This document shows, one piece after another, positions 8,601 to 16,237 of a stretch of DNA of 39,032 nucleotides. How positions within the stretch are numbered: position 1 is the stretch's first letter; each line of letters begins with the position of its first letter. The position numbers and the translations under genes are program-made. Source of the stretch: a virus. Under the pieces are notes generated by a model. It did not search any database. It was given only the letters and a program-made list of their open reading frames with translations, and had not been told where the DNA came from. The stretch is taken from positions 1-39,032 of the IMG/VR virus record IMGVR_UViG_3300030090_004288; one strand, 5' to 3'.

Positions 8601-11600
8601 GACATTAACTCCGGCTGCCTGTGCGTCGCGTAGCATACGCTCCTGCATATTCAAGCCGGCGTCGATCACCTCTTGCTGTCTAGGGGTTAGCCTGAATCTA
8701 GGCTCATAGTCTGTTATCAGTTGTAGGACAGTCGAATCCCCAGTCTCTATCCATTCATCTTGGAGCTTCTTTAGCTCGTCGGCATCCTCAAGGATGTCAT
8801 CAATGGTGGCGTGATACCTATCCGTGATGGACGGGTCATATCCCTGTACCTTGACCGCACGCCAGACACCCCTCTTTCTGCCTAATACCTTGTTGATTGC
8901 AGATCGACCAGTCTCCTCAAAACCTAGTGCGTCCTGGGCTTCGTTCCACCACTTCATGGCAGCAGCGGTAGCCTTGGCTTTTTCTATATCTTTATGTAGT
9001 ACCGCACTATGGCCGATCATGGCTATCTTATTATTTCGCTCAAGGGCCACACGGCTCCACATGCCTAATACTTTAGATATACCAGGGACTCCGGCATACC
9101 ATCTATCAGCGTGGGAACTACCAGGGCCGAATAGTCTGTCATGCGTGTGGTAAGCGTCCATCACATACGGCGTATTGGTCAGGTCGACAGGATTCTCGCG
9201 CTCGGCTACAGCAGCCCGCTGTTCCGGTGTGAGGGCACGCATGCCCTTTGCTTCCCGATCCAAGTCAGCCAACGTCCTGGGCTTCTCGCCCATGGTCCTA
9301 CCGGGAACGACAGGTGCCTGTGTATCTCCTGCTGGTTTTACAGATGGGTCAGAATCTACGGGACGTGGAGTTACATCGCTGATATGGTTGGCCTGCGTAT
9401 CGGAGATAAGGCCAGCCTGGTTTATGCGGGGGTCCATCGGCCCTATCAACTCGCTGCCATATTTGAAGGCCGACCTGCCAGCGATACGCATATCAACAAG
9501 ATCAGGGTAGGCCAGGGCAAGCTGTTTCAATAGGGACTTCATGGCGTCACCCCGGAACATACCGGGGCCGCCGCCCTCGACGGTCGGGTAGAAGTGGATG
9601 ACTTCCGTGGCGTTCCCGTCCTTGGGCGCTGCGACCTCTAGGATAGCCACAGTCTCCGGCCCATCGGGCGTGCGTGTTTTGACCTGGAATATGTCGTAGC
9701 CACCGAACTGCGCTGGCAGGTGCGGCGGTGGGGCTACCCGCTCCAAATCCACAGCGCCTGCTATGAACCGGGTGGTAGGGCCGGGAGTCCTAACCTCCCG
9801 TGGGAACTGGTCAAGGTACTTATTCAAGATAGCCCGCGACTGCGTGACAGGCATCTCCCTTCCTACGAAGGCAGGCTCATCGTCAATGATCAGGCCTGGT
9901 GGTATGTCAGGCTCAAGGGACTTCTCGAAGTTACTAAATGCCTCCTTCCCGCTCAACGCACGCACTCTATCCAGGTAGCCACCGCGAGATAGGAAGTCGG
10001 TCTGTTCGGTTGGAGTCATTGCTGCCCAGTTATCTGGCAACTCTATCCCTGCTCTAGTAGCTATTCCTCGGAAAGTGGTGCCAGTTGGCAAATCTATGCG
10101 TGGCCTGCCAAGATTGCGGCCCTTCTCAGCCCACTCTTTAAGCAAGCGGGATGAAGCGTCCCTGACCTCGGCACGGCTGGCACTACCAGGCAAAACTAGA
10201 TAGTCACCAGGCGATAGATCTAACTCTTCTAGCAGTCTATTGGCATTACGGTTGACTGGCAATGTGACACGGCGCCCGTCCGGGTACTCCCGTGAAACTA
10301 TTATTATCTGCTGTTGGTTATCAGGTAGCGGGTCTACCCTACGGTAGTTCTGATCCCGGATAGATGGCACTTCATCAGATGGAAGCACGGTAGTGGTGTA
10401 CTCGTCCCGCGTTCTGATAGCGGCAGGTAGAGCAGTCTTCTTTATCGTGTTGATCCGGCGCTTTTCTTTCTGGGTCTTACCAGTCTTCTTTTCTAATTGT
10501 GCCAGCTCTTGCTCTAGCTTGGTGACTCTGCTAGCTTCTTGCCTATACCGCTTCAACTGTTCGTCGGCGGTCATGGTTAAGATGCGTTCGGGCACGCCAA
10601 CACGCCCTGTCTCTAGTCCTATAGGTGGGGCATCGGGCCTTACGGCACCGCCAGGGAACTGCCATGATTCCGTAGGAGCGTAGTTAGGTAGCTCCTCGTC
10701 GGCCCAGGGGAGCCACGGTATGTCCTGCGGTGGTTCGTATAGCCACGGTACAGCCTTGTCGAACATGGTTGGATCTGTTGGGGCGAGTGGACTCCAGCCC
10801 GGTGAATGTTCTAGGAACATCCTATCTGCCAAGCTAGGCATCTGCTGGGTGTCTACATCGAAGAGATACCTCGCCGGGAGGGGGATATCAGGCACTCCGC
10901 TTAGACCGCGCTGTGCTAATTTTGCAGCAAAAGCGTCTGTCTTGGTAAGGGCCAATGCTAGCTTGCCGCCCTTAGCCGCTAGGTTGATGATAATGAACGG
11001 GTCTAGGAATCCAATAGCTATCTGCTGGAGCATAGGCCGGGCTTCAAACGCCTTCAGGTATTCGTTCTCGGGGTCAACGAATTTCCCAGGGTCTGTAACC
11101 AGATCGGTGAGTACCTTAAATAAGGCGGGGTCCAGCTCGCCTTTGTGTAGATCTGATGTTATGGTCTGCCATGCAGCCTCAGAAAATACATCTAAGGGTC
11201 GGGTCCCTACTTCGATGGCGTTCAATGCCTGCCGTGTGTGCCGGGAGTTGAAGTCATCTGGTATGAACTGCGGTATCTGTGGAGGCTCGGCGTTAGGATC
11301 CATAGCCGCGTCCATCACCGAATCCACGAACCTATTGTAGCGTTCTTCCGGGGTCAGGCTTGCCCAGTTCTGTTGGAAGTAGTCTTTCTGTTCCTGTGCA
11401 GGGTCTGGAAGAAATGAGGCCCAGGGCATAAATTGTTGAAGCACCTGCTGGCCGACCCCTATAGCTCCAGAGGTAAATTTATCTACCCAGCCGCTATCTT
11501 CCTGCTCGAAACCAGGTTGTTCTTCATAGAAGATGTCGGGGATTTGGCCTGCTTCTGGTAAATCAACATCTGAAACCGCAGGCTCTACGGTCTGCCGGAA

Positions 11601-11771
11601 TTTTTCCAACCGCTGTTGGGCTGGTGTCTTTACAGGCGAATCAGTATTCGGGCGTATACCAACACGCGTCTGTTGACGCCTGGTAGGCGAAGGTCTTATG
11701 CCCGGCCTAGTTGGACGCGGTAATTCTGCGGGCTTCTCGGGTCCCCATAGATGGTCGTACTTGTTAACCAC
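5676..11771 (-). CDS. Giant (2031 aa) virion-associated, polyvalent-type protein
   Basis: One of the two largest proteins, probably packaged in the virion and ejected or internal. The first 120 residues are Pro/Arg-rich and disordered. Residues about 247-280 form a hydrophobic stretch (AIGFLDPFIIINLAAKGG). A mostly helical part at about 900-1550 resembles the long multidomain polyvalent or internal virion proteins of phages, including hydrophobic patches near 1300 and 1500. The C-terminal 400 residues are charged and helical. No protease, lysozyme or polymerase motif is obvious. The GTG start at 11771 has AAGAGG six bases upstream and follows the preceding stop by one codon. Lying between portal-proximal genes and the scaffold, it suits an ejection or internal protein. 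The function is inference. Confidence 0.65.
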   Translation of the reverse strand: MVNKYDHLWGPEKPAELPRPTRPGIRPSPTRRQQTRVGIRPNTDSPVKTPAQQRLEKFRQTVEPAVSDVDLPEAGQIPDIFYEEQPGFEQEDSGWVDKFTSGAIGVGQQVLQQFMPWASFLPDPAQEQKDYFQQNWASLTPEERYNRFVDSVMDAAMDPNAEPPQIPQFIPDDFNSRHTRQALNAIEVGTRPLDVFSEAAWQTITSDLHKGELDPALFKVLTDLVTDPGKFVDPENEYLKAFEARPMLQQIAIGFLDPFIIINLAAKGGKLALALTKTDAFAAKLAQRGLSGVPDIPLPARYLFDVDTQQMPSLADRMFLEHSPGWSPLAPTDPTMFDKAVPWLYEPPQDIPWLPWADEELPNYAPTESWQFPGGAVRPDAPPIGLETGRVGVPERILTMTADEQLKRYRQEASRVTKLEQELAQLEKKTGKTQKEKRRINTIKKTALPAAIRTRDEYTTTVLPSDEVPSIRDQNYRRVDPLPDNQQQIIIVSREYPDGRRVTLPVNRNANRLLEELDLSPGDYLVLPGSASRAEVRDASSRLLKEWAEKGRNLGRPRIDLPTGTTFRGIATRAGIELPDNWAAMTPTEQTDFLSRGGYLDRVRALSGKEAFSNFEKSLEPDIPPGLIIDDEPAFVGREMPVTQSRAILNKYLDQFPREVRTPGPTTRFIAGAVDLERVAPPPHLPAQFGGYDIFQVKTRTPDGPETVAILEVAAPKDGNATEVIHFYPTVEGGGPGMFRGDAMKSLLKQLALAYPDLVDMRIAGRSAFKYGSELIGPMDPRINQAGLISDTQANHISDVTPRPVDSDPSVKPAGDTQAPVVPGRTMGEKPRTLADLDREAKGMRALTPEQRAAVAERENPVDLTNTPYVMDAYHTHDRLFGPGSSHADRWYAGVPGISKVLGMWSRVALERNNKIAMIGHSAVLHKDIEKAKATAAAMKWWNEAQDALGFEETGRSAINKVLGRKRGVWRAVKVQGYDPSITDRYHATIDDILEDADELKKLQDEWIETGDSTVLQLITDYEPRFRLTPRQQEVIDAGLNMQERMLRDAQAAGVNVLAINDNYWHRILLTTGVKDDFFSDILKEHFMGGKRGYTYSRDFEKMPKALEAGLEYETNPYLRLLARLDAGIESTTNQNAWNEIMALTDKDVGLGPTENLIFKTKLEKFSRSGVGEHEPLVLKSYNDAKKMRQETAKIYRAHLNAANRSKNPVPYNPDLELAMRRADADYITKQSELLAAKERIMVANLNEASLGGRIGAKEVVEDIREMIELPQVRGASIQQMGLVEPVRQVFQLMRSMITNVDAAASFINGQFILTRHPIVWGQATLGSWAAFVKEPTAYIAKNWEIMEEGMNAGAIIRPTEYMFERTGLASLPTKIPLLGPVFTRFNRMFEWYVVTAQTELYKSVRQNIVALEDAPWGQALNQVEARDALIDLGKAIRKELGTESYAILGIRPTQQMIESLTFFAARFFRANLGLLGQALSKQGIERAPMFGGRAAHPNRGAAEARRALVSMIAAGYGLTAGIHIAQTGRPPNVTDPYAPDWMQFPMGKGYANVFGPFYGYLRTLARVGYANSEGDFDKAAGEIGRFMNGRAGLPFRAIGLTAEGLFSPYGARTFEGEQIDLSGRGLFAGAEEFILPIAPTEMVKGLEEGRWEAMTEAFGLTTRANPYQQLDLIYQQQISDPLNEMNLARQEMGMDEEKKLGVSQPSFRDATQFEEHWMSLNYPELYDEARLHAPGDFGAASAKAWENIKSAIKAEKVLDSRLYSPKAAAEGNAIDGQEYIKEFDRIQADKYASNRQVWADANLFDEERLPEDEPNLNKRAMLQYIQVHQRASAIEGERVLMDWDQINADLEELEREWTPEQAKYVSINTGLWHSPKGSELVNDRRALKEYWELRDQWAKNLSSRTDISAAWADMWEDYDNATDQIKRKMRQTPAYRTLLGYMSDRSQQWILDNGTKGEAIETLLVKWGYEVNPVTPKAIRLLEEIEDIMTDVQLPSQRPVLQMPPLVPDSEGPTQTTATSSNLDSLFAAR

Positions 11772-11921
11772 TTATACCTCTTGGCGGTATAGTCCTTGCT
11801 CTTTACTATAATACGCCATCTGCCGGATGTTGCAGCGACTACACTGGCGTAGACTCCATATCGCCTTGGAGTCGCGCCATGAGTGCCCGAACCATTTACA
11901 TAACACGCTACCTACGCCCAT
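11772..11921 (-). CDS. Tiny zinc-ribbon-like protein
   Basis: A 49-residue protein with LCKWFGHSW and, 15 residues later, CSRCN. This is a C-x4-H plus C-x2-C arrangement that could hold one zinc ion. The start at 11921 is preferred over an upstream in-frame ATG at 12062 because GGGAG stands eight bases before it, and because the longer version would lie almost entirely inside the preceding gene. It overlaps the 1369-residue gene by 14 bases and ends immediately before the giant gene. A similar C-GH-W/C-x2-C pattern occurs in the small protein at 33228-33446. Role unknown. Confidence 0.55.
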   Translation of the reverse strand: MGVGSVLCKWFGHSWRDSKAIWSLRQCSRCNIRQMAYYSKEQGLYRQEV

Positions 11922-14900
11922 ACCTTGTTCTCCCAGTCCCTCTTGGAGTAAATCTTGCCTGCCGTGTGCCGCCCTGTCCCATAGGAACCATCGAGCGGAA
12001 CTCACGTTCAAACGCTTTCTCTGGGATGCCAGCCAATCGCCCCATCTCTTGATATACCTCAATCTCCTCGGGAAGTAGGTTAGAGATCGTCTGCGCTGAC
12101 GGCGCCCTCATGCCAGCCTGGCGGAACAGAGAACGAGGTGCGCGTGTCGGGCGTCCTGTCATCATCTCTGTGATGCCCGCAGGAATGACCTGTGCGCCTG
12201 GCGGCAGATCAACAAGCTCTGGCCCCATCTCTCCCACTAGGGCCGTCCCTCCATCAGAGAATCCGCCAAAAGCGAAAGAGTCAATCGCATCAGAGAACTG
12301 ACTGCGTAACCGTTTGCGTTGTTTGGGTTTAGCTGGCCTGTTAAGGGGGACTATCTCTGTGCCGCGCGGGAATAACGCAAGCTCTGGGCCTTCCTCACCA
12401 ACCAGGGTGAATCTATCGCCAGTACGGATACCTTCGGCTCCTTCGTCATAACCAGACCAGTAGGCTTCCTCCGAAGCAGATGAAACAGGCTCAGGCTCTT
12501 GAATATACTGATATCCAGCACCTTCGTCTTCTTCAAATTCTTCATACGTGTACACAGGTTCAGGCTCAGGCTCAGGAACGTCAAACCACTCGTATTCCTC
12601 AGATATCGTAGGACTAGATTCGGGAACATCAAACCACTCATATTCCTCAGATATCGTAGAGCTAGATTCAGGGTCGTAAGCTGGTATTGCGCGAGCACTT
12701 CCCGAACCCATTCCTACGCCCCACGTATGAGGAACAGGCATAGGTGTTGCAGTTGGAGTGGAAAGGTTTGCTGGGCCTACCTTTGTTGCATCTTCAAATG
12801 GCAGTTCCCGTCTCTCGTCCCGTCTCTCGCTTAAGCTACTAGCTGGGAAAAACTCCGGTACTTCCTGTACTTCCTGTGCTTCCTCTAAGCGAGAGAAAAA
12901 TAATTCTGACTCTGATGGGCCGTATATAGGCTCACTTGGCTCAAGTACCACCCAATCACCGGCAGCATTCCGTCCATATCCAGGCTCGGTATATCCAATA
13001 ATAACTTCTGTTGGCTCTACCTCATCAGTGACTCCACTAGAGTATGCTCCTGGCGGCACATAGTAATCATCTCCGCCCGCAGAGCCGAACATCCACGACT
13101 CATCAGCCACTGCCTCGTTGCCTGTAAACAGATTGCCAGCCTGTGACTCATCGAATAAGTTTGCGGACGTGGAAGTAGTTGGAAAGGCTTCAAAGCCTCC
13201 TTCATCTCCAATATCTATCGGTGCATTTATGTCATATACAGTGAAGGATTCTTCGCCCAATAATTCTTCAAATTGCTTGATAGGATTTCCAAAACTATCC
13301 CATTGTTCACCAGTACCTAGATTGATAAAACTACCGTCTGATTGCTTTACACCGCCAGCCGCCAGGATACGATCTATTCTTTGGTTAAGGCCTCCTTCGT
13401 AATATTCCTCTTCATTCCATCCCGTATCCTCTTCTTCGGTGCCGCCGGTGCCGCCGGTGCCGCCGGTGCCCATGTCGCCGGTGCCCATGTCGCCGGTGCC
13501 CATGTCAACGCCCAATGGATCAAAAACATCATCCACATCCTGGGCAGCAGCTTGGTCCTGTTCTTCTACGGTGAAGCCTGTATCTGTATATAGCTGCTCG
13601 GCACTACTAGTAGTGACAGTTTGATCGGTAGCAGATACATTCGGCACCCCGAACTCGCTCTGGATGGTCGGAACTGCAGACGGATCGCCTCCGCCAGCCA
13701 CGAAACTGCCTTCCTCTGCTCCAGGTTCCGATGTTATGTCCTGCGCTGAGATACCCATTGATGACTGTAGTGCCACCCAGGCATCTCTAGCCCAACTAGG
13801 CGGGGCACCGATGCGGCGGAGTTCACCCATCGGGCCTGGTTCCGGCTGGAACATGCCACGGACTATCGCAGATACCGTGAAGACATCTGCCGGGGAGCGT
13901 GCCCACTCCATAGCTGCATTGAAGTATTCCAAGCTGGTTGGCCTATCCCGGAAGTTAGCCATAGCTACGGCCTTTCCGGTCTGGCCTGATACCAGATACT
14001 GGGTTATCAGGTCGTCCATAGACGGCATGTCTGCCACTTCTAGCCTGCCGTCTGGCTGCTGGAAGTAGGGCATCATGGTCTTTTGGTCAACTATGAAGCT
14101 AGGGTCATAACGCTGGGTGTATGGGGTAAGCCCGCCTTCCCGGTCCTGGAGTATGTCGTATCCAGGCAGGTCTATACTGCCGGGGCCAGTCTCTGCTATA
14201 ACACCCGGAGTATAGGTCGGATCAGACTTCTTGACCGTAGATACAGCACCCGTAGGGCTGGTTATCATCCTATAGTCTGTGCCCGGTATGTCCTGGATAT
14301 TCGTCGCGCCAGGCTGTCCGGTGGCAGACTTCTTGCTCTTGAATGTCTGCCCACCTACGGATACGAAGGCATCTTCCACGCCTGGCACTGTGACTACGAC
14401 AGGCTCCTGTAAACCCAATGCACCCCTGCCCTCAAGCATACCGAGGACTTCTTGCAGTTTGTCTGCGTCTATAAGCGGCTGCGCACCCTCAGCGGGCACA
14501 CGTTCGCCCTGCCGATTGGTTGTATAGCTGTCGTATAGTACCTCGTCTAGCTGTCCGCGCTGGAAGATATCAGGTATCTCGATATTAAAGGTGTTGAACC
14601 ATGCCTCTTCAAGATCTATGTTTTGCGCAGTCTCCTGGGATCCGGCCATAGACTCGTATCTAGCCCGCATCTGGTCAGCCGTATATATGCCTTCAGGAGT
14701 AGAGCCGCCCTCAAAGTCATACCCCGGAGATGCCTGGTAATGGAACTGGGGACGGCCATTTTCTTTGTTACGGGTTACTTTAGTAACGCCTTCTAAGGCA
14801 GCTTGCCAGGCATCATTAGTCTCCCAGTTGCCAGTATCACGATCCATGACGTGCCAGACGCCGTTGATCTTCTTGAAAGGTACGTTGTCTGCCATAGCCT

Positions 14901-16017
14901 CTGTGACCTCTGTTGGTTCTGGTGTAGATTCTACTATATCCTGGGGCGTTGGTACTATCGGTGCCTCTTGTAATGGGTCTGTCGTAACAGTTCTGCGGGA
15001 GATGGGTATATTCTCCCTAGGAGATGTGTGGGGCTTCGGGTGCGGGTGAGGATGTGGGCTTGCCTGGACGTTAGCCTTGAACTCATCTTTATTGGTGATC
15101 GGATTCCCAGTCATACCATCGGGGTTAGCATCAGTGCCCCATCCGTAGTTCCAGGGTTCTCCCATTACCAGGCGCATAGCTTCGCCTACATCATCAGAGC
15201 GCTCTCCCCTGATATCGCTCGTGATAGCGTGCATGAAGTTCTCGCCGTGCTGCCCACCATAGTTGATGGTGTAGTCTTGTAGGCCTCCCTCGTCTCCCGT
15301 ATGTGGAAGCGCACCAATCATGTGCATAGCTTCGTGGAGAACAGTCCCCATTTGGGACTGCTTACTACCCATATACCTGGCTTCGTCCTCTGGCATACCC
15401 TCGGCCATCTTCAAACGGGCGAAAGCATTTAGGCCCTCAAACCCAGCCAGTGCTTCGATCACAGAATCACCAACCAAGGTCATTGGGTTTTCAAATTCAG
15501 TTCCACCTGGTGTGGCCCCGGCAAATCCTCCCATCCCGCGCACGATGTAATAGGGAACTATCCCTTCGGGCATATGGTGATTGGCGACACCTAATTCTTC
15601 TTCTGGATAGGTAGTGCCGTAATGGTCATTTTCCGACTGCCATTGCGTAAGCATTTTACGAGAGTTCTTTACCTGTGTAGGAAGCACAGATAATCCTGTC
15701 TCGGATAATGCGCGGCTAAGATTCTTGTCTAGCTCTTTATGTTGTGCGTCACTTAGCTTCCAATTACCTGTCCAGATATATTTATTTTTTCCTGTATCTA
15801 CCAAATTGCCAGAATCGCGTTCATTGATAAGGTCTACTTTAGGGTAGATAAAGATAGGCTGGATAGTGTGGCCTGATAATCCTATCTTGTCATCGTCAGG
15901 CGAGAACCATCCCTCGAATGTACCAGCTTCGATAGGCGTGCGGAGGTCACGGATACGCTGGGCTTCTCCGTACGCTCTCATTTCTATTGCTTTTTGAAAA
16001 TCAGATAGTTCGGCCAT
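11908..16017 (-). CDS. 1369-aa virion protein with HExxH protease motif and tape-measure-like motifs
   Basis: A large probable virion protein with an unusual domain mix. Residues 228-239 read HEAMHMIGALPH, a zinc-metalloprotease HExxH core followed by Gly and a further His. The spacing is one residue longer than the metzincin HExxHxxGxxH. A Thr/Pro-rich linker follows, then long acidic, low-complexity stretches, Gly-Thr-Asp tandem repeats near 837-859 and a 16-residue duplication near 1117-1148. Close to the C-terminus are two VGExGPEL motifs (about 1206 and 1261), each followed by a Pro-x-Gly turn. This signature is common at the end of tail tape measure proteins. The last 60 residues are basic. 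It may be a tape-measure or ejection protein carrying a protease for capsid maturation or cell-wall passage; both roles are inference. Confidence 0.65.
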   Translation of the reverse strand: MAELSDFQKAIEMRAYGEAQRIRDLRTPIEAGTFEGWFSPDDDKIGLSGHTIQPIFIYPKVDLINERDSGNLVDTGKNKYIWTGNWKLSDAQHKELDKNLSRALSETGLSVLPTQVKNSRKMLTQWQSENDHYGTTYPEEELGVANHHMPEGIVPYYIVRGMGGFAGATPGGTEFENPMTLVGDSVIEALAGFEGLNAFARLKMAEGMPEDEARYMGSKQSQMGTVLHEAMHMIGALPHTGDEGGLQDYTINYGGQHGENFMHAITSDIRGERSDDVGEAMRLVMGEPWNYGWGTDANPDGMTGNPITNKDEFKANVQASPHPHPHPKPHTSPRENIPISRRTVTTDPLQEAPIVPTPQDIVESTPEPTEVTEAMADNVPFKKINGVWHVMDRDTGNWETNDAWQAALEGVTKVTRNKENGRPQFHYQASPGYDFEGGSTPEGIYTADQMRARYESMAGSQETAQNIDLEEAWFNTFNIEIPDIFQRGQLDEVLYDSYTTNRQGERVPAEGAQPLIDADKLQEVLGMLEGRGALGLQEPVVVTVPGVEDAFVSVGGQTFKSKKSATGQPGATNIQDIPGTDYRMITSPTGAVSTVKKSDPTYTPGVIAETGPGSIDLPGYDILQDREGGLTPYTQRYDPSFIVDQKTMMPYFQQPDGRLEVADMPSMDDLITQYLVSGQTGKAVAMANFRDRPTSLEYFNAAMEWARSPADVFTVSAIVRGMFQPEPGPMGELRRIGAPPSWARDAWVALQSSMGISAQDITSEPGAEEGSFVAGGGDPSAVPTIQSEFGVPNVSATDQTVTTSSAEQLYTDTGFTVEEQDQAAAQDVDDVFDPLGVDMGTGDMGTGDMGTGGTGGTGGTEEEDTGWNEEEYYEGGLNQRIDRILAAGGVKQSDGSFINLGTGEQWDSFGNPIKQFEELLGEESFTVYDINAPIDIGDEGGFEAFPTTSTSANLFDESQAGNLFTGNEAVADESWMFGSAGGDDYYVPPGAYSSGVTDEVEPTEVIIGYTEPGYGRNAAGDWVVLEPSEPIYGPSESELFFSRLEEAQEVQEVPEFFPASSLSERRDERRELPFEDATKVGPANLSTPTATPMPVPHTWGVGMGSGSARAIPAYDPESSSTISEEYEWFDVPESSPTISEEYEWFDVPEPEPEPVYTYEEFEEDEGAGYQYIQEPEPVSSASEEAYWSGYDEGAEGIRTGDRFTLVGEEGPELALFPRGTEIVPLNRPAKPKQRKRLRSQFSDAIDSFAFGGFSDGGTALVGEMGPELVDLPPGAQVIPAGITEMMTGRPTRAPRSLFRQAGMRAPSAQTISNLLPEEIEVYQEMGRLAGIPEKAFEREFRSMVPMGQGGTRQARFTPRGTGRTRYGRR
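12575..12670 (-). repeat. 48-bp coding tandem duplication
   Basis: Two adjacent 48-bp copies (12575-12622 and 12623-12670) encode a 16-residue acidic unit containing ISEEYEWFDVPE. Only a few bases differ, so the duplication is relatively recent. Confidence 0.8.
13441..13506 (-). repeat. 9-bp and 15-bp coding tandem repeats
   Basis: On the plus strand three copies of a GCCGCCGGT-type 9-mer run into nearly three copies of a GTGCCCATGTCGCCG 15-mer. They encode a Gly-Thr/Gly-Asp-Met flexible linker in the 1369-residue protein. Copy number is likely to vary between isolates by slippage. Confidence 0.85.
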
Positions 16018-16237
16018 TACCGCCTACATTGTGTAGTACATTGTTCAGTCCATTGGTCTGGATCTCCATCAGACGCTCGAACTCTGTCATATTCTGGAAA
16101 TTCTTCCTGCGGGTCCGTGGGTCTGAGCCTCTTTCGTGCATGAATAACGGTGCCGTACCCGCGCTTTCCTCTTTCATCCGCTGCAGTTCTGCGCTGATAT
16201 TCATGGTCGCTAGCGTGAAATCACTAACCTCGGCCAT
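16001..16237 (-). CDS. Short protein sharing an N-terminus with its large neighbour
   Basis: A 78-residue hydrophilic, helical protein between the portal and the 1369-residue gene. Its first residues (MAEVSDFTLA) closely match those of the next gene product (MAELSDFQKA), hinting at a partial duplication or a shared packaging or interaction tag. It begins as TAATG on the portal stop and overlaps the next gene by 17 bases, so all three are coupled. No known family is recognised. Possible roles are a small head protein or a portal partner. Confidence 0.6.
   Translation of the reverse strand: MAEVSDFTLATMNISAELQRMKEESAGTAPLFMHERGSDPRTRRKNFQNMTEFERLMEIQTNGLNNVLHNVGGNGRTI

Noticed and set aside
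10720-11340. 206-residue plus-strand frame
   Set aside because: Antisense to the 2031-residue gene, composition unlike a protein, no ribosome site; a shadow frame.
15300-15336. Metzincin signature HExxHxxGxxH in the 1369-residue protein
   Set aside because: The last His is one residue too far (position 239 instead of 238), so only a general HExxH zincin motif is claimed.
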